From Chloroflexota bacterium (lineage in GTDB: Bacteria; Chloroflexota; Anaerolineae; Anaerolineales; UBA4823), in NCBI GenBank assembly GCA_023395675.1, contig JAEWYL010000210.1:1-16622 (forward strand): a stretch of DNA of 16,622 nt, written 5' to 3'. A program made the translations under genes and the position numbers. Numbering within the stretch: the stretch's first letter is position 1; each line of letters starts with the position of its first letter. The notes beneath the pieces were generated by a model. The model made no database searches, was not told the origin of the DNA, and saw only the letters and a list, made by a program, of their open reading frames with translations. Shown one piece after another: positions 6,161 to 12,439 of the stretch.

Positions 6161-6215
6161 CCCGGGGGCCCCCCCCCCCCCCCGGGGGCCCCCCGCCGCG
6201 GGGGGGGCCCCCCGG
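6161..6215. other. Extreme G/C homopolymer palindrome, including C15
   Basis: Between the convergent ends of OsmC and YIP1 genes lie runs G5, C15 (6169-6183), G5, C6, G8 and C6. The block CCGGGGGCCCCCC occurs twice (6162 and 6182). It can fold into several stems and may act as a bidirectional terminator. Homopolymer length is likely to be variable or wrong in the assembly. Confidence 0.6.
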
Positions 6216-6271
6216 AAGGTTATTAACCGCCAGGGATCGCCGGGGCGGTCTCTGCGCCCCGCGGCCGGCGC

Positions 6272-6793
6272 TTAGAACCCGATCAGACCGCGCCCGATCC
6301 CGGTGATCACCCCCACCACCGCCATCCCGATCAGGTAGACGATGAAACCGATGGCGATGGTGAGCAGGGCCTTGAGGTTGTCCAGGTCCAGCCCCTGGCG
6401 GATGGCGATAAAACCGGCGATCAGGGCCCAGATGCCCCCGATCAGCCAGCCGATGCAGGGGATGATCCCCAGGATCATCGGCGCCTGGGCGAACCCGATC
6501 ACCCGCAGCATCTCGTCCACCGTGGCCCGGCCCCCGAAAATGGAGGTCCCCACGAACCAGGAGACCAGCGACCACAGGAACCAGCCCAGAAAAGCCCACA
6601 CCAGGCTGCCCAGGAAGCTGGGGAAGAAGCTGCCGTCCTCCGACAGGCCCGCCCCCAGGCCGCTGCCGATGGCGCTCAGGAGCGCCACGATGAGCACCAC
6701 CAGCGCCGCCTGCCCGGTGGCCCCGCTGTCATGTTCGATCTCTTCGAACGTACTGCTGTTCAGCCTGAAAACTCCCATAATGCGGTCGATCAT
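6272..6793 (-). CDS. YIP1-family integral membrane protein
   Basis: A 173-residue protein with a soluble N-terminus ('MIDRIMGVFRLNSSTFEEIEHD', given here in part as residues 1-20) followed by about five hydrophobic segments at roughly 27-50, 60-83, 96-113, 114-132 and 142-165. The N-terminal pattern (a short amphipathic start with F-x-E-I-E-x-D) and the loop 'GGRATVDEMLRVIGFAQAPMILGIIP' (87-112) are typical of bacterial YIP1/DUF1282 proteins. The eukaryotic relatives act in membrane trafficking; the bacterial role is unknown. A perfect AAGGAGG precedes ATG 6793. The gene diverges from the protease operon and shares a 266-base control region with it. Confidence 0.85.
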   Translation of the reverse strand: MIDRIMGVFRLNSSTFEEIEHDSGATGQAALVVLIVALLSAIGSGLGAGLSEDGSFFPSFLGSLVWAFLGWFLWSLVSWFVGTSIFGGRATVDEMLRVIGFAQAPMILGIIPCIGWLIGGIWALIAGFIAIRQGLDLDNLKALLTIAIGFIVYLIGMAVVGVITGIGRGLIGF

Positions 6794-6837
6794 TTCACCC
6801 TCCTTAGCCGGGAATAGATAAATCCAGAATAAAAACC

Positions 6838-6843
6838 ATTATA
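6838..6843 (-). promoter_or_regulatory. -10 box for the YIP1 gene
   Basis: TATAAT on the minus strand (6843 to 6838), 45 bases before the start codon. The -35 position is weak. Confidence 0.45.
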
Positions 6844-6873
6844 ACGCTTGATTCTCCGGCGTAATTTTGTCTT

Positions 6874-6954
6874 CGGGTGGCTCTGTTTTCATACTCGAGA
6901 AAGCCACCCGCCCTCCCCTGCCCATTTTTCCAGGCCCCGGCCTGCCCATTTTTC
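6874..6954. promoter_or_regulatory. Inverted repeat plus two 14-base direct repeats in divergent control region
   Basis: CGGGTGGCT (6874-6882) and AGCCACCCG (6902-6910) form a 9-bp inverted repeat. Next to it CCTGCCCATTTTTC occurs twice (6917-6930 and 6941-6954), start points 24 bases apart. The spacing is close to two helical turns plus a few bases. Position between the divergent promoters suggests binding sites for a regulator, possibly the LuxR-type protein of the operon. No gene is present in 6794-7059. Confidence 0.45.
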
Positions 6955-6979
6955 TGATGCGCCGGGGGGCGGCTTTGGC

Positions 6980-6985
6980 TATACT
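6980..6985 (+). promoter_or_regulatory. -10 box for the protease operon
   Basis: TATACT, 74 bases before the ATG at 7060. No convincing -35 box is present. The direct repeats end about 25 bases upstream, a good position for an activator. Confidence 0.4.
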
Positions 6986-7059
6986 GAGAGACAGGACAGA
7001 AGGGTGTTGGCCTGTTTTCCGGCGCCGGCATCCATTTATAGCGATAAAGGAGATTTCAG

Positions 7060-7983
7060 ATGGCCTCAACAGCTCAATCTGCGCAAGACAACCTGTTCAG
7101 CGCCCTTTCGCGCTCGATGGCGGACGCGGTCGAAAGGGCCGCCGCGGCCACCGTGCTGGTGGACGCCCGGCGCCGCTTTCCCGCTAGCGGGATCGCCATT
7201 GCCCCCGACCAGGTCCTGACCGCCGACCACGTGGTCGAGCGGGAGGAGGATATTCACGTGGTGCTGCCGGACGGCAGCGAGCTCTCGGCCCGCCTGGCGG
7301 GGCGCGACCCCGGCAGCGACCTGGCCCTGCTGCGTATGGAGCGGGCCGCGGCCGCGGCCGCCCAGCCCGCCGCCCAGGAGGCGCGCATCGGCCAGCTCGT
7401 CCTGGCCCTCGGCCGCCCCAGCCGCGACGGTATCCAGGCCAGCCTGGGCGTGGTCAGCGCGGCTGGCGGTCCGGTGCGCACCGGGCGGGGCGGCCTGCTG
7501 GAGCGCTATTTCCGCACCGACGCCATCCCCTACCCGGGTTTTTCCGGTGGGCCGCTGGTGGACAGCGAGGGCCGGGTGGTCGGCCTGAACACCTCCGGCC
7601 TGGGGCGGGGCGCCTCCCTGGTGATCCCGTCCGGCCTGGCCTGGAGCGTGGCCGAGAACCTGGCCCGTCACGGGCACATCCGCCGCGGCTACCTGGGGGT
7701 GCGCTCCCAGCCGGTGGTGATTCCTCCGGCCCAGCAGCGCGCCCGCGGCCGCGAGCAGGTCACCGGCCTGCTCCTGGTCGGGGTGGAAGAGGGCAGCCCG
7801 GCCGAGGCCGGCGGCCTGCTCCTGGGCGATATCCTGGTCGGCCTCAGCGGCAGGCCGGTGGTGGACCCCGATGAGCTGGCTGCCGGGCTGACCGGCGAGG
7901 TGGTCGGGCGCCAGGCCCCGGTGGAGGTCCTGCGCGGCGGCCAGCCCCTCACGCTGCAGGTTACAATAGGAGAACGGAGTTAA
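7060..7983 (+). CDS. HtrA/DegP-like serine protease with PDZ domain, no signal peptide
   Basis: A 307-residue S1C-type protease. Catalytic residues seen: H57 in 'TADHVV', D87 in 'GSDLALL' and S162 in 'GFSGGPLVD' (the usual form is GNSGGPL). One PDZ domain spans about 208-303, including the carboxylate-binding-like 'RGYLGVRS' and 'EGSPAEAGGLLLGDILVGL'. Unlike classic HtrA proteins there is no signal peptide or membrane anchor, so it should be cytoplasmic unless the start is wrong. ATG 7060 has an AAAGGAGA site at 7046-7053. A six-alanine run (96-101) sits just before the strand pairing region. It is the first gene of a tight unit with a second protease (two bases later) and a LuxR-type regulator. 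Substrate unknown. Confidence 0.9.
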   Translation: MASTAQSAQDNLFSALSRSMADAVERAAAATVLVDARRRFPASGIAIAPDQVLTADHVVEREEDIHVVLPDGSELSARLAGRDPGSDLALLRMERAAAAAAQPAAQEARIGQLVLALGRPSRDGIQASLGVVSAAGGPVRTGRGGLLERYFRTDAIPYPGFSGGPLVDSEGRVVGLNTSGLGRGASLVIPSGLAWSVAENLARHGHIRRGYLGVRSQPVVIPPAQQRARGREQVTGLLLVGVEEGSPAEAGGLLLGDILVGLSGRPVVDPDELAAGLTGEVVGRQAPVEVLRGGQPLTLQVTIGERS

Positions 7984-7985
7984 CG

Positions 7986-8642
7986 ATGGACCTGACTACC
8001 TTACTGGCGGAGGCCTCGGCCTCCGTGGTCCGGCAGGTGCAGAGCAGCCTGGTGGTGGTGCATAACGGGCGCATGGGGGCCGGGGCCGGCGTGGCCTGGC
8101 GCCCCGGGGGCCTGGTGGTCACCAACTACCACGTCATCGCCCGCGGGCGGCCGCGCCTGGCGCTGCCGGACGGCAGCGAACTCCCGGCCCGCACCCTGGC
8201 CCAGGAGCCGGAGATTGACCTGGCCCTGCTGCAGGTGGACGCTCCCGGCCTGCCCGCCGCCCGCATCGCCGACAGCCGCAGCCTGCGCGTCGGCGACCTG
8301 CTCCTGGCCGTCGGCCACCCCTGGGGCCAGCGCGGCTTCGTCACCGCCGGCATCGTCTCCGCCCTCGGCAGCGTGGAGGTGGTCCGCAGGCGGCGCCGGG
8401 GAAACGGGCCCTACCCGGGCGGGGGCACGATCCCCGTCATCCGCACCGACGCGCCCCTGGCCCCGGGCAACTCCGGCGGGCCGCTGGTGAACGCCGCCGG
8501 CGCCGTGGCCGGCATCAACACCATGATCCTCGGCGGCGACCAGGGCCTGGCGATCCCCAGCCAGGTGGTGGAGGACTTTGTGGCCCGGGCCGTGGGGGAA
8601 GCCGTTTCCCCGGCTGAGGAAAGGTTGGAGCCCGTGGCATGA
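7986..8642 (+). CDS. Trypsin-like serine protease domain protein without PDZ
   Basis: 218 residues forming a lone S1C protease domain. The triad is H49 in 'VTNYHVI', D78 in 'EIDLALL' and S163 in 'APGNSGGPLVN'. After the domain there is only a short acidic tail (VGEAVSPAEERLEPVA); no PDZ. No signal peptide or membrane helix is visible. An arginine run (RRRRRGNG, 134-141) lies in a surface loop and may bind nucleic acid or a partner. The start ATG 7986 is two bases after the previous stop, with AGGAG inside the upstream gene, so translation is coupled. It shares a near-identical stretch with the preceding gene (LPDGSELxAR), evidence for duplication followed by loss of PDZ. Its stop overlaps the start of the regulator gene by four bases. 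Confidence 0.88.
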   Translation: MDLTTLLAEASASVVRQVQSSLVVVHNGRMGAGAGVAWRPGGLVVTNYHVIARGRPRLALPDGSELPARTLAQEPEIDLALLQVDAPGLPAARIADSRSLRVGDLLLAVGHPWGQRGFVTAGIVSALGSVEVVRRRRRGNGPYPGGGTIPVIRTDAPLAPGNSGGPLVNAAGAVAGINTMILGGDQGLAIPSQVVEDFVARAVGEAVSPAEERLEPVA

Positions 8643-9271
8643 TCCAGGCGGCTGTGGCAGGTTCTCTCCCCGCGGTGCGCGCCGGGCTGCGCGCCATGCT
8701 CCTCGCCAATGGGCAGGTAGAGGTGGTCTGCGAGGGGGCTTCTCTCGCAGACCTCCTGCCTTTGCCCGAGGGCGTGGAGGTGCTGGTGGCCGTGGTGGAT
8801 GAAGGGGACCTGCCGGGACTGCGTGCGACCCTCTCCAGGGAGATCACCGCCGTCCCGCTCTTTCTCGTCGCTCAGGAGGTGGACCCTGCCCAGCTCCTGG
8901 CGGGGCTGAACCGGCAGGTGTGGGGCGTCCTGCCCCTGGAGGCCTCGGCGGACGAGCTGCTGGCCGCGGTGAATGCCCTGCACGAGGGCCTGATGGTCGG
9001 CGCTCCGGCCCTGGTCGAACCCCTGACCAGGGCCCTGGCGGGCCGCGCGCCGGATGAGGCGGACCTCCTGCCCGAGCCCCTGACCGCCCGGGAGACCGAA
9101 GTGCTCCAGCTCCTGGCCCAGGGGCTGGGCAATAAAGGCATCGCCCTGGCCCTGGGCATCAGCGAGCACACCGTCAAGTTCCACCTCTCCTCGGTCTTTG
9201 CCAAGCTGGGCGCGGCCAGCCGCACCGAAGCCGTGCGCGCCGGGGTGCGCCAGGGGTTGGTGACGCTTTAA
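8639..9271 (+). CDS. LuxR/NarL-type regulator with degenerate receiver domain
   Basis: 210 residues. The C-terminal half (about 148-208) is a clear LuxR-type helix-turn-helix: 'LTARETEVLQLLAQGLGNK', 'ALGISEHTVKFHLSSVFAKL'. The N-terminal 120 residues align with a response-regulator receiver ('PAVRAGLRAMLLANGQVEVV'). The acidic pair after strand 1 is replaced ('VAGSLP'), the phospho-acceptor Asp after strand 3 aligns with V52 in 'VEVLVAVV', and the conserved Lys is missing ('GVLPLEA'). So it cannot be controlled by normal phosphotransfer and is probably an atypical regulator responding to binding or proteolysis. ATG overlaps the preceding protease stop (ATGA), a sign of coupled translation. 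Likely controls its own operon or the divergent YIP1 gene; that is inference. Confidence 0.85.
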   Translation: MIQAAVAGSLPAVRAGLRAMLLANGQVEVVCEGASLADLLPLPEGVEVLVAVVDEGDLPGLRATLSREITAVPLFLVAQEVDPAQLLAGLNRQVWGVLPLEASADELLAAVNALHEGLMVGAPALVEPLTRALAGRAPDEADLLPEPLTARETEVLQLLAQGLGNKGIALALGISEHTVKFHLSSVFAKLGAASRTEAVRAGVRQGLVTL

Positions 9272-9314
9272 TAAAAAAAACCGGGGCGGCGCTGTGAAGG
9301 TGCGCTGCCCCGGT
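9272..9314 (-). terminator. Rho-independent terminator, strong on the minus strand
   Basis: ACCGGGGCGGCGC (9280-9292) pairs with GCGCTGCCCCGGT (9302-9314) over 13 bp with one G-U pair. On the minus strand it is followed by a run of Ts (complement of A9272-9280), directly after the SlyD stop. On the plus strand it also ends the regulator gene, with a weaker T content. Confidence 0.85.
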
Positions 9315-9317
9315 CTG

Positions 9318-9833
9318 TTATTCCTCTTCTTCCTCGAAGTGCCCGTGACCGTCGCTGTGGACGTGCCCGTGTGACAGCTCATCCCCCGAAGCCTGGCGCA
9401 GGTCCACCACCGTCACTTCAAAGTTCAGGTCCTTCCCTGCCAGGGGGTGGTTGAAGTTCAGGCGCACGCTGTCCGTCTCCACCGAGTGGATGCGGGCATC
9501 CATGACCTGGCCCTGCTCATCTCTGAGCTGGATCTCCACCCCCGGCTCCAGGGGGATCTGCGGGGGGAACTGGCTGCGGGGGACGTCCGCATAAGCCTCC
9601 GGGTCCACCTCGCCATAGCCCTCGCTCGCAGCCACGGTGACGTTCTTTTTATCTCCCACGCCCATCCCGTACAGCTCGCGCTCCAGACCGGGGATGATCT
9701 GCCCCTTGCCCTGAATGAACTGGATCGGCTCGCCCCCTTCGGAGCTGTCGATCACTTCCCCTTCCACTGATAATGTATAATCCAGGGTGACGACGACGTC
9801 GTCTTGGACCCGGTCGTTGTGCATCTCGTTCAC
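9318..9833 (-). CDS. slyD: FKBP-type peptidyl-prolyl isomerase, SlyD-like
   Basis: 171 residues from GTG 9833. It catalyses cis-trans proline isomerisation and acts as a chaperone in the cytoplasm. Seen: the split FKBP domain 'VVVTLDYTLSVEGEVIDSS' (13-31) with 'IQFIQGKGQIIPGLERELYGM' (37-57), the insert-in-flap region (about 70-125) with 'FPPQIPLEPG', and a return to FKBP at 'NFNHPLAGKDLNFEVTVVDL' (126-145). A His-rich tail (HGHVHSDGHGH) ending in five Glu is a typical SlyD metal-binding tail, probably for nickel. Start choice: GTG 9833 has AGGAG (9845-9841) seven bases upstream. ATG 9860 would leave no ribosome site and lies inside a palindrome; ATG 9824 is too far from the site. Confidence 0.88.
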   Translation of the reverse strand: MNEMHNDRVQDDVVVTLDYTLSVEGEVIDSSEGGEPIQFIQGKGQIIPGLERELYGMGVGDKKNVTVAASEGYGEVDPEAYADVPRSQFPPQIPLEPGVEIQLRDEQGQVMDARIHSVETDSVRLNFNHPLAGKDLNFEVTVVDLRQASGDELSHGHVHSDGHGHFEEEEE

Positions 9834-9846
9834 AGTGTTTCTCCTT

Positions 9847-9862
9847 ATATGGATTTCCATAT
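9847..9862. promoter_or_regulatory. Perfect palindrome ATATGGA-TT-TCCATAT before slyD
   Basis: A 7+7 bp palindrome with a two-base centre lies immediately upstream of the slyD ribosome site (9841-9845). The position fits an operator. I do not recognise the regulator. Confidence 0.4.
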
Positions 9863-9947
9863 TTCAGGGTTTGGATTTATCCTTTTCCCCCTGACAATAC
9901 GTTGGTCTCTGGCTCTTCCGCTTGCGGCGGGATGGAGCGGTAGATCC

Positions 9948-10117
9948 GGTTTTCTCTGGTCCGGGCGGCCGGTCCCTGCCGGGTAGAGAAAACCACAGCG
10001 AGTTCTGCATTCTAACATATTCCGCCTCTGCCGGCTGGATTCTGGCAGGGGGAGGCAGGGCTTCCCCCAACCTAGCTCTCATTCCGGGCCTGGCTTTCGA
10101 CTTTGTGAAAGCCAGGC
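9948..10117 (+). promoter_or_regulatory. Two inverted repeats upstream of the M28 peptidase gene
   Basis: The 323-base gap 9834-10156 has no gene. GGTTTTCTCT (9948-9957) pairs with AGAGAAAACC (9985-9994), loop 27 bases. GCCTGGCTTTC (10088-10098) pairs with GAAAGCCAGGC (10107-10117), loop 8 bases, about 40 bases before the ATG. They could be a terminator, an attenuator or operators. No good promoter boxes are seen. Confidence 0.4.
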
Positions 10118-10156
10118 GGGAGCAGGCCCCCTCCCCTGTGCCGTAAAGGAGTTTCT

Positions 10157-11386
10157 ATGCCCTCGTCCACACTCCAGGAGAAAGTCGCCGCCGGCGCGCG
10201 CTGGGGCGCTTCGGCCCTGGCCCACGCGCGCCTCATCACAGCCGCCTCCTACGGGCGCGGTTCCGCCACGCAGGCCGAAGGAAAGGCGGCGTCCTACGTG
10301 GCGGCGCGCCTGGCCGCGCTGGGGGTGCGCGGGGTGGAAGTCCAGCCCTTCGAGGGGCTGCGCTCGATCTGGATCTTTCTGGCCCTCGCCTTCGGGTTTG
10401 CCCTCATGGGCCACGCCGCCTACTGGCTGCTGCGCATCCCCCTGGGCGGCGTTCCGGCCCTGCTTTTCTCCGCCGCCCTCTTCCTCTTCGCCGCTTTCCT
10501 GCTCTGGCGCAAATTCACTTTCCGCGACTATCCCCTGCGCCGCACGCTGCCCCACGCCCCCAGCCGCAACGTGACCGCCCTCCTGGCGCCCTCGGGCGAG
10601 GCGCGGCAGGAGGTGATCCTGATCGCCCACCTGGACACGCACCGCCAGGTGGTCTGGTACGCCTCCGACCTGCTTCTGCGGGCCTACGGGCTGCTCACCC
10701 CGCTGGCGCTTTACGGGCTGGTGCTGGCGCCCCTGTTTTACGGCGCCGCGGCCCTCACCGGCCTGAGCTGGATCGCCTGGCCCGGGGCGCTGCTGGCCCT
10801 GGCCCATTTTCTGGCCTGGTTTACCGGCATGACCGCCGACCTGGGGCCCTATTCCCCCGGCGCCAACGACAACGCTTCGGCTGCGGGCACCCTGCTGGCC
10901 CTGGCGGAGCGGCTGCAGGCGGAGCCGCTGCAGCATACCGGGGTGCGCCTGCTCTTCACCGGCTGCGAGGAGACCGGCTGCGACGGCATGCTGGCTTTCC
11001 TGGACGCGCAGCCCCCCGGCCCGGATGGGGCGCTGTTCCTCGATTTCGAGCTGGTGGGGATCGGCGAGCGCCTGGTCTACCTGCAGAGCGAGGGCGTGGC
11101 CCGCAGGCGCCGCATCTCGAAAGAGGTGGAAGAGCTGGTCCTGGAGGCCGGGCGGGACTTCGGCCTCGAACCGCTCCAGGCGGAGGGCGCCGGGATGTTC
11201 ACCGAGATGGGGGCGGTCTGGGAGCGGGGCGGGCGCGGCGCCTGCCTGCTGGCCCTGCGGCGAGATTCGCCCTTCCTCCCCGAGTGGCACCGCTCCAGCG
11301 ACACGCCCGACCAGCTCCAGCCGGAGACCCTGGCCCGCGTGCACGCCCTGGCCTGGGAGATCCTGCGCCGGGTGGATGAGGGCTGA
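10157..11386 (+). CDS. M28-family metallopeptidase with internal membrane segments
   Basis: 409 residues with the di-zinc aminopeptidase pattern: H158 and D160 in 'IAHLDTH', D238 in 'GANDNASAAG', E271 and E272 in 'CEETGCDG', D296 in 'LDFELVG' and H378 in 'EWHRSSDTPDQL'. These match the expected zinc ligands and catalytic Glu of M28. Hydrophobic blocks interrupt the domain: two spans at about 71-93 and 97-117 before the first metal motif, and two or three at about 172-222 between the His and Asp motifs. The enzyme is therefore membrane-embedded, and the side the catalytic domain faces is not clear. ATG 10157 follows AAAGGAG (10145-10151). No signal peptide. It faces the PIG-L gene and shares a terminator with it. 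Substrate unknown. Confidence 0.85.
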   Translation: MPSSTLQEKVAAGARWGASALAHARLITAASYGRGSATQAEGKAASYVAARLAALGVRGVEVQPFEGLRSIWIFLALAFGFALMGHAAYWLLRIPLGGVPALLFSAALFLFAAFLLWRKFTFRDYPLRRTLPHAPSRNVTALLAPSGEARQEVILIAHLDTHRQVVWYASDLLLRAYGLLTPLALYGLVLAPLFYGAAALTGLSWIAWPGALLALAHFLAWFTGMTADLGPYSPGANDNASAAGTLLALAERLQAEPLQHTGVRLLFTGCEETGCDGMLAFLDAQPPGPDGALFLDFELVGIGERLVYLQSEGVARRRRISKEVEELVLEAGRDFGLEPLQAEGAGMFTEMGAVWERGGRGACLLALRRDSPFLPEWHRSSDTPDQLQPETLARVHALAWEILRRVDEG

Positions 11387-11404
11387 CTCTCGTATTAAAT
11401 GTGG

Positions 11405-11430
11405 AAATGGGCAGCCGCGCCGCCCATTTT
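11405..11430. terminator. Terminator between convergent genes
   Basis: AAATGGGC (11405-11412) pairs with GCCCATTT (11422-11429), nine-base loop. A/T-rich stem ends give short T tracts in both directions. Confidence 0.6.
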
Positions 11431-11462
11431 CGCATTGAGTAGAAAATTATCGAGCCGATCCT

Positions 11463-12320
11463 TTAACTGATTAAGCCGGCGAAGAGATCGCGCTCGCGCA
11501 GGCCCGGCTCGGGGGGCGGGTAGGCGCGCATGAAAGTCTCGCGCTGGCCCGCCAGGCGCATCGCCAGCCCCATCAGGCCGGTGCTCATCCCGCGCCCGCC
11601 CTGGCTGGCATGGCAGGCCGAGGCGGCCTGCTTGACGGCCCGCACCGCGCTGAAGTCAATCAGCGCGTGGACGGGAAAGTCCACGAAGGCCAGTTCGGCC
11701 AGGTTGATATCCCCGTTGCGCCCCCAGCGCGTGGGGTCTTTGCGGAAGATGGGCATCAGCCGCACCGCCAGGCGCAGGAACTGGCGCGAGAAGGTGTGGT
11801 AATACAGCTTTTGGGGCTGGTAAGGGGCCTGCTCCCCGGGGTAGCGCTGCGCATCCCCCGCGGCGTAGAAGGCTTCCACCGTGGCCTGGTGCACCTTGAT
11901 ATGGTCCGGGTGCCGGTAGCCCCCGATGGGGTCAAAGGTCAGCACCACCTGGGGCCGGAGCTGGCGCAGGTAGCAGGTGATCTGCTCCGCCACCCGGTCG
12001 AGCGGCGCGACGGCCAGGGCCTGCGGGTGCTCGTTCTCCGGCGTGCCGGCCATGCCCGAATCCCGGTAATCCAGGAAATAGACCCCCTTCAGCCCCAGTT
12101 TTTCGGCCGCGCAGCGCAGCTCGGCCTCGCGCAGCTCGGCGATGGAGCCGTAGCCTTTCATATCCTCCGGGTCCACCATGCCCGCCTCGCCGCGCGTGGC
12201 GCAGATCAGGTGCACCTCGGCCCCGCGCTGGGCGTACAGCGCCAGCGTGCCCCCCATACCGAATGATTCGTCGTCTGGATGCGCCAGAACGGCGAGCAAA
12301 ATCCGTTTTTTATTCTCCAT
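11463..12320 (-). CDS. PIG-L/LmbE-family deacetylase (MshB/Mca/BshB-like)
   Basis: 285 residues from ATG 12320. Seen: zinc motif 'AHPDDESFGMGG' (13-24) near the N-terminus, 'YRDSGMAGTPEN' (85-96), and second zinc motif 'GGYRHPDHIKVH' (133-144). These are the signatures of zinc N-deacetylases acting on GlcNAc-like groups. The 'YRDSGMxGT' segment and the length resemble MshB/Mca proteins of mycothiol metabolism more than short bacillithiol BshB proteins. It follows the cysteine cluster by 119 bases on the same strand, so a role in making or detoxifying a cysteine-based thiol is plausible but unproven. Ribosome site is poor; ATG 12329 three codons upstream is an alternative start. An in-frame extension to 12443 has no support. 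Confidence 0.85.
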   Translation of the reverse strand: MENKKRILLAVLAHPDDESFGMGGTLALYAQRGAEVHLICATRGEAGMVDPEDMKGYGSIAELREAELRCAAEKLGLKGVYFLDYRDSGMAGTPENEHPQALAVAPLDRVAEQITCYLRQLRPQVVLTFDPIGGYRHPDHIKVHQATVEAFYAAGDAQRYPGEQAPYQPQKLYYHTFSRQFLRLAVRLMPIFRKDPTRWGRNGDINLAELAFVDFPVHALIDFSAVRAVKQAASACHASQGGRGMSTGLMGLAMRLAGQRETFMRAYPPPEPGLRERDLFAGLIS

Positions 12321-12439
12321 AGGCCTCATTGTAATCGAGAATTGGTCTTCCCCCATCCCCCTGCCAACCCGGTCACCCTGGGGCTGCCGCCGCCTCACCC
12401 CGCGGCCGCCCCAGGGGTTCTGGTTGCGCGCCGGCGCGC

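Noticed and set aside
6150..6599. Minus-strand frame through the G/C homopolymer block
   Set aside because: It is out of frame with the YIP1 gene and mostly encodes Gly, Pro and Arg runs from the repeats.
10079..11344. 421-codon minus-strand frame opposite the M28 gene
   Set aside because: Antisense shadow; low-complexity Gly/Gln/Pro-rich product, while the plus strand carries all zinc ligands.
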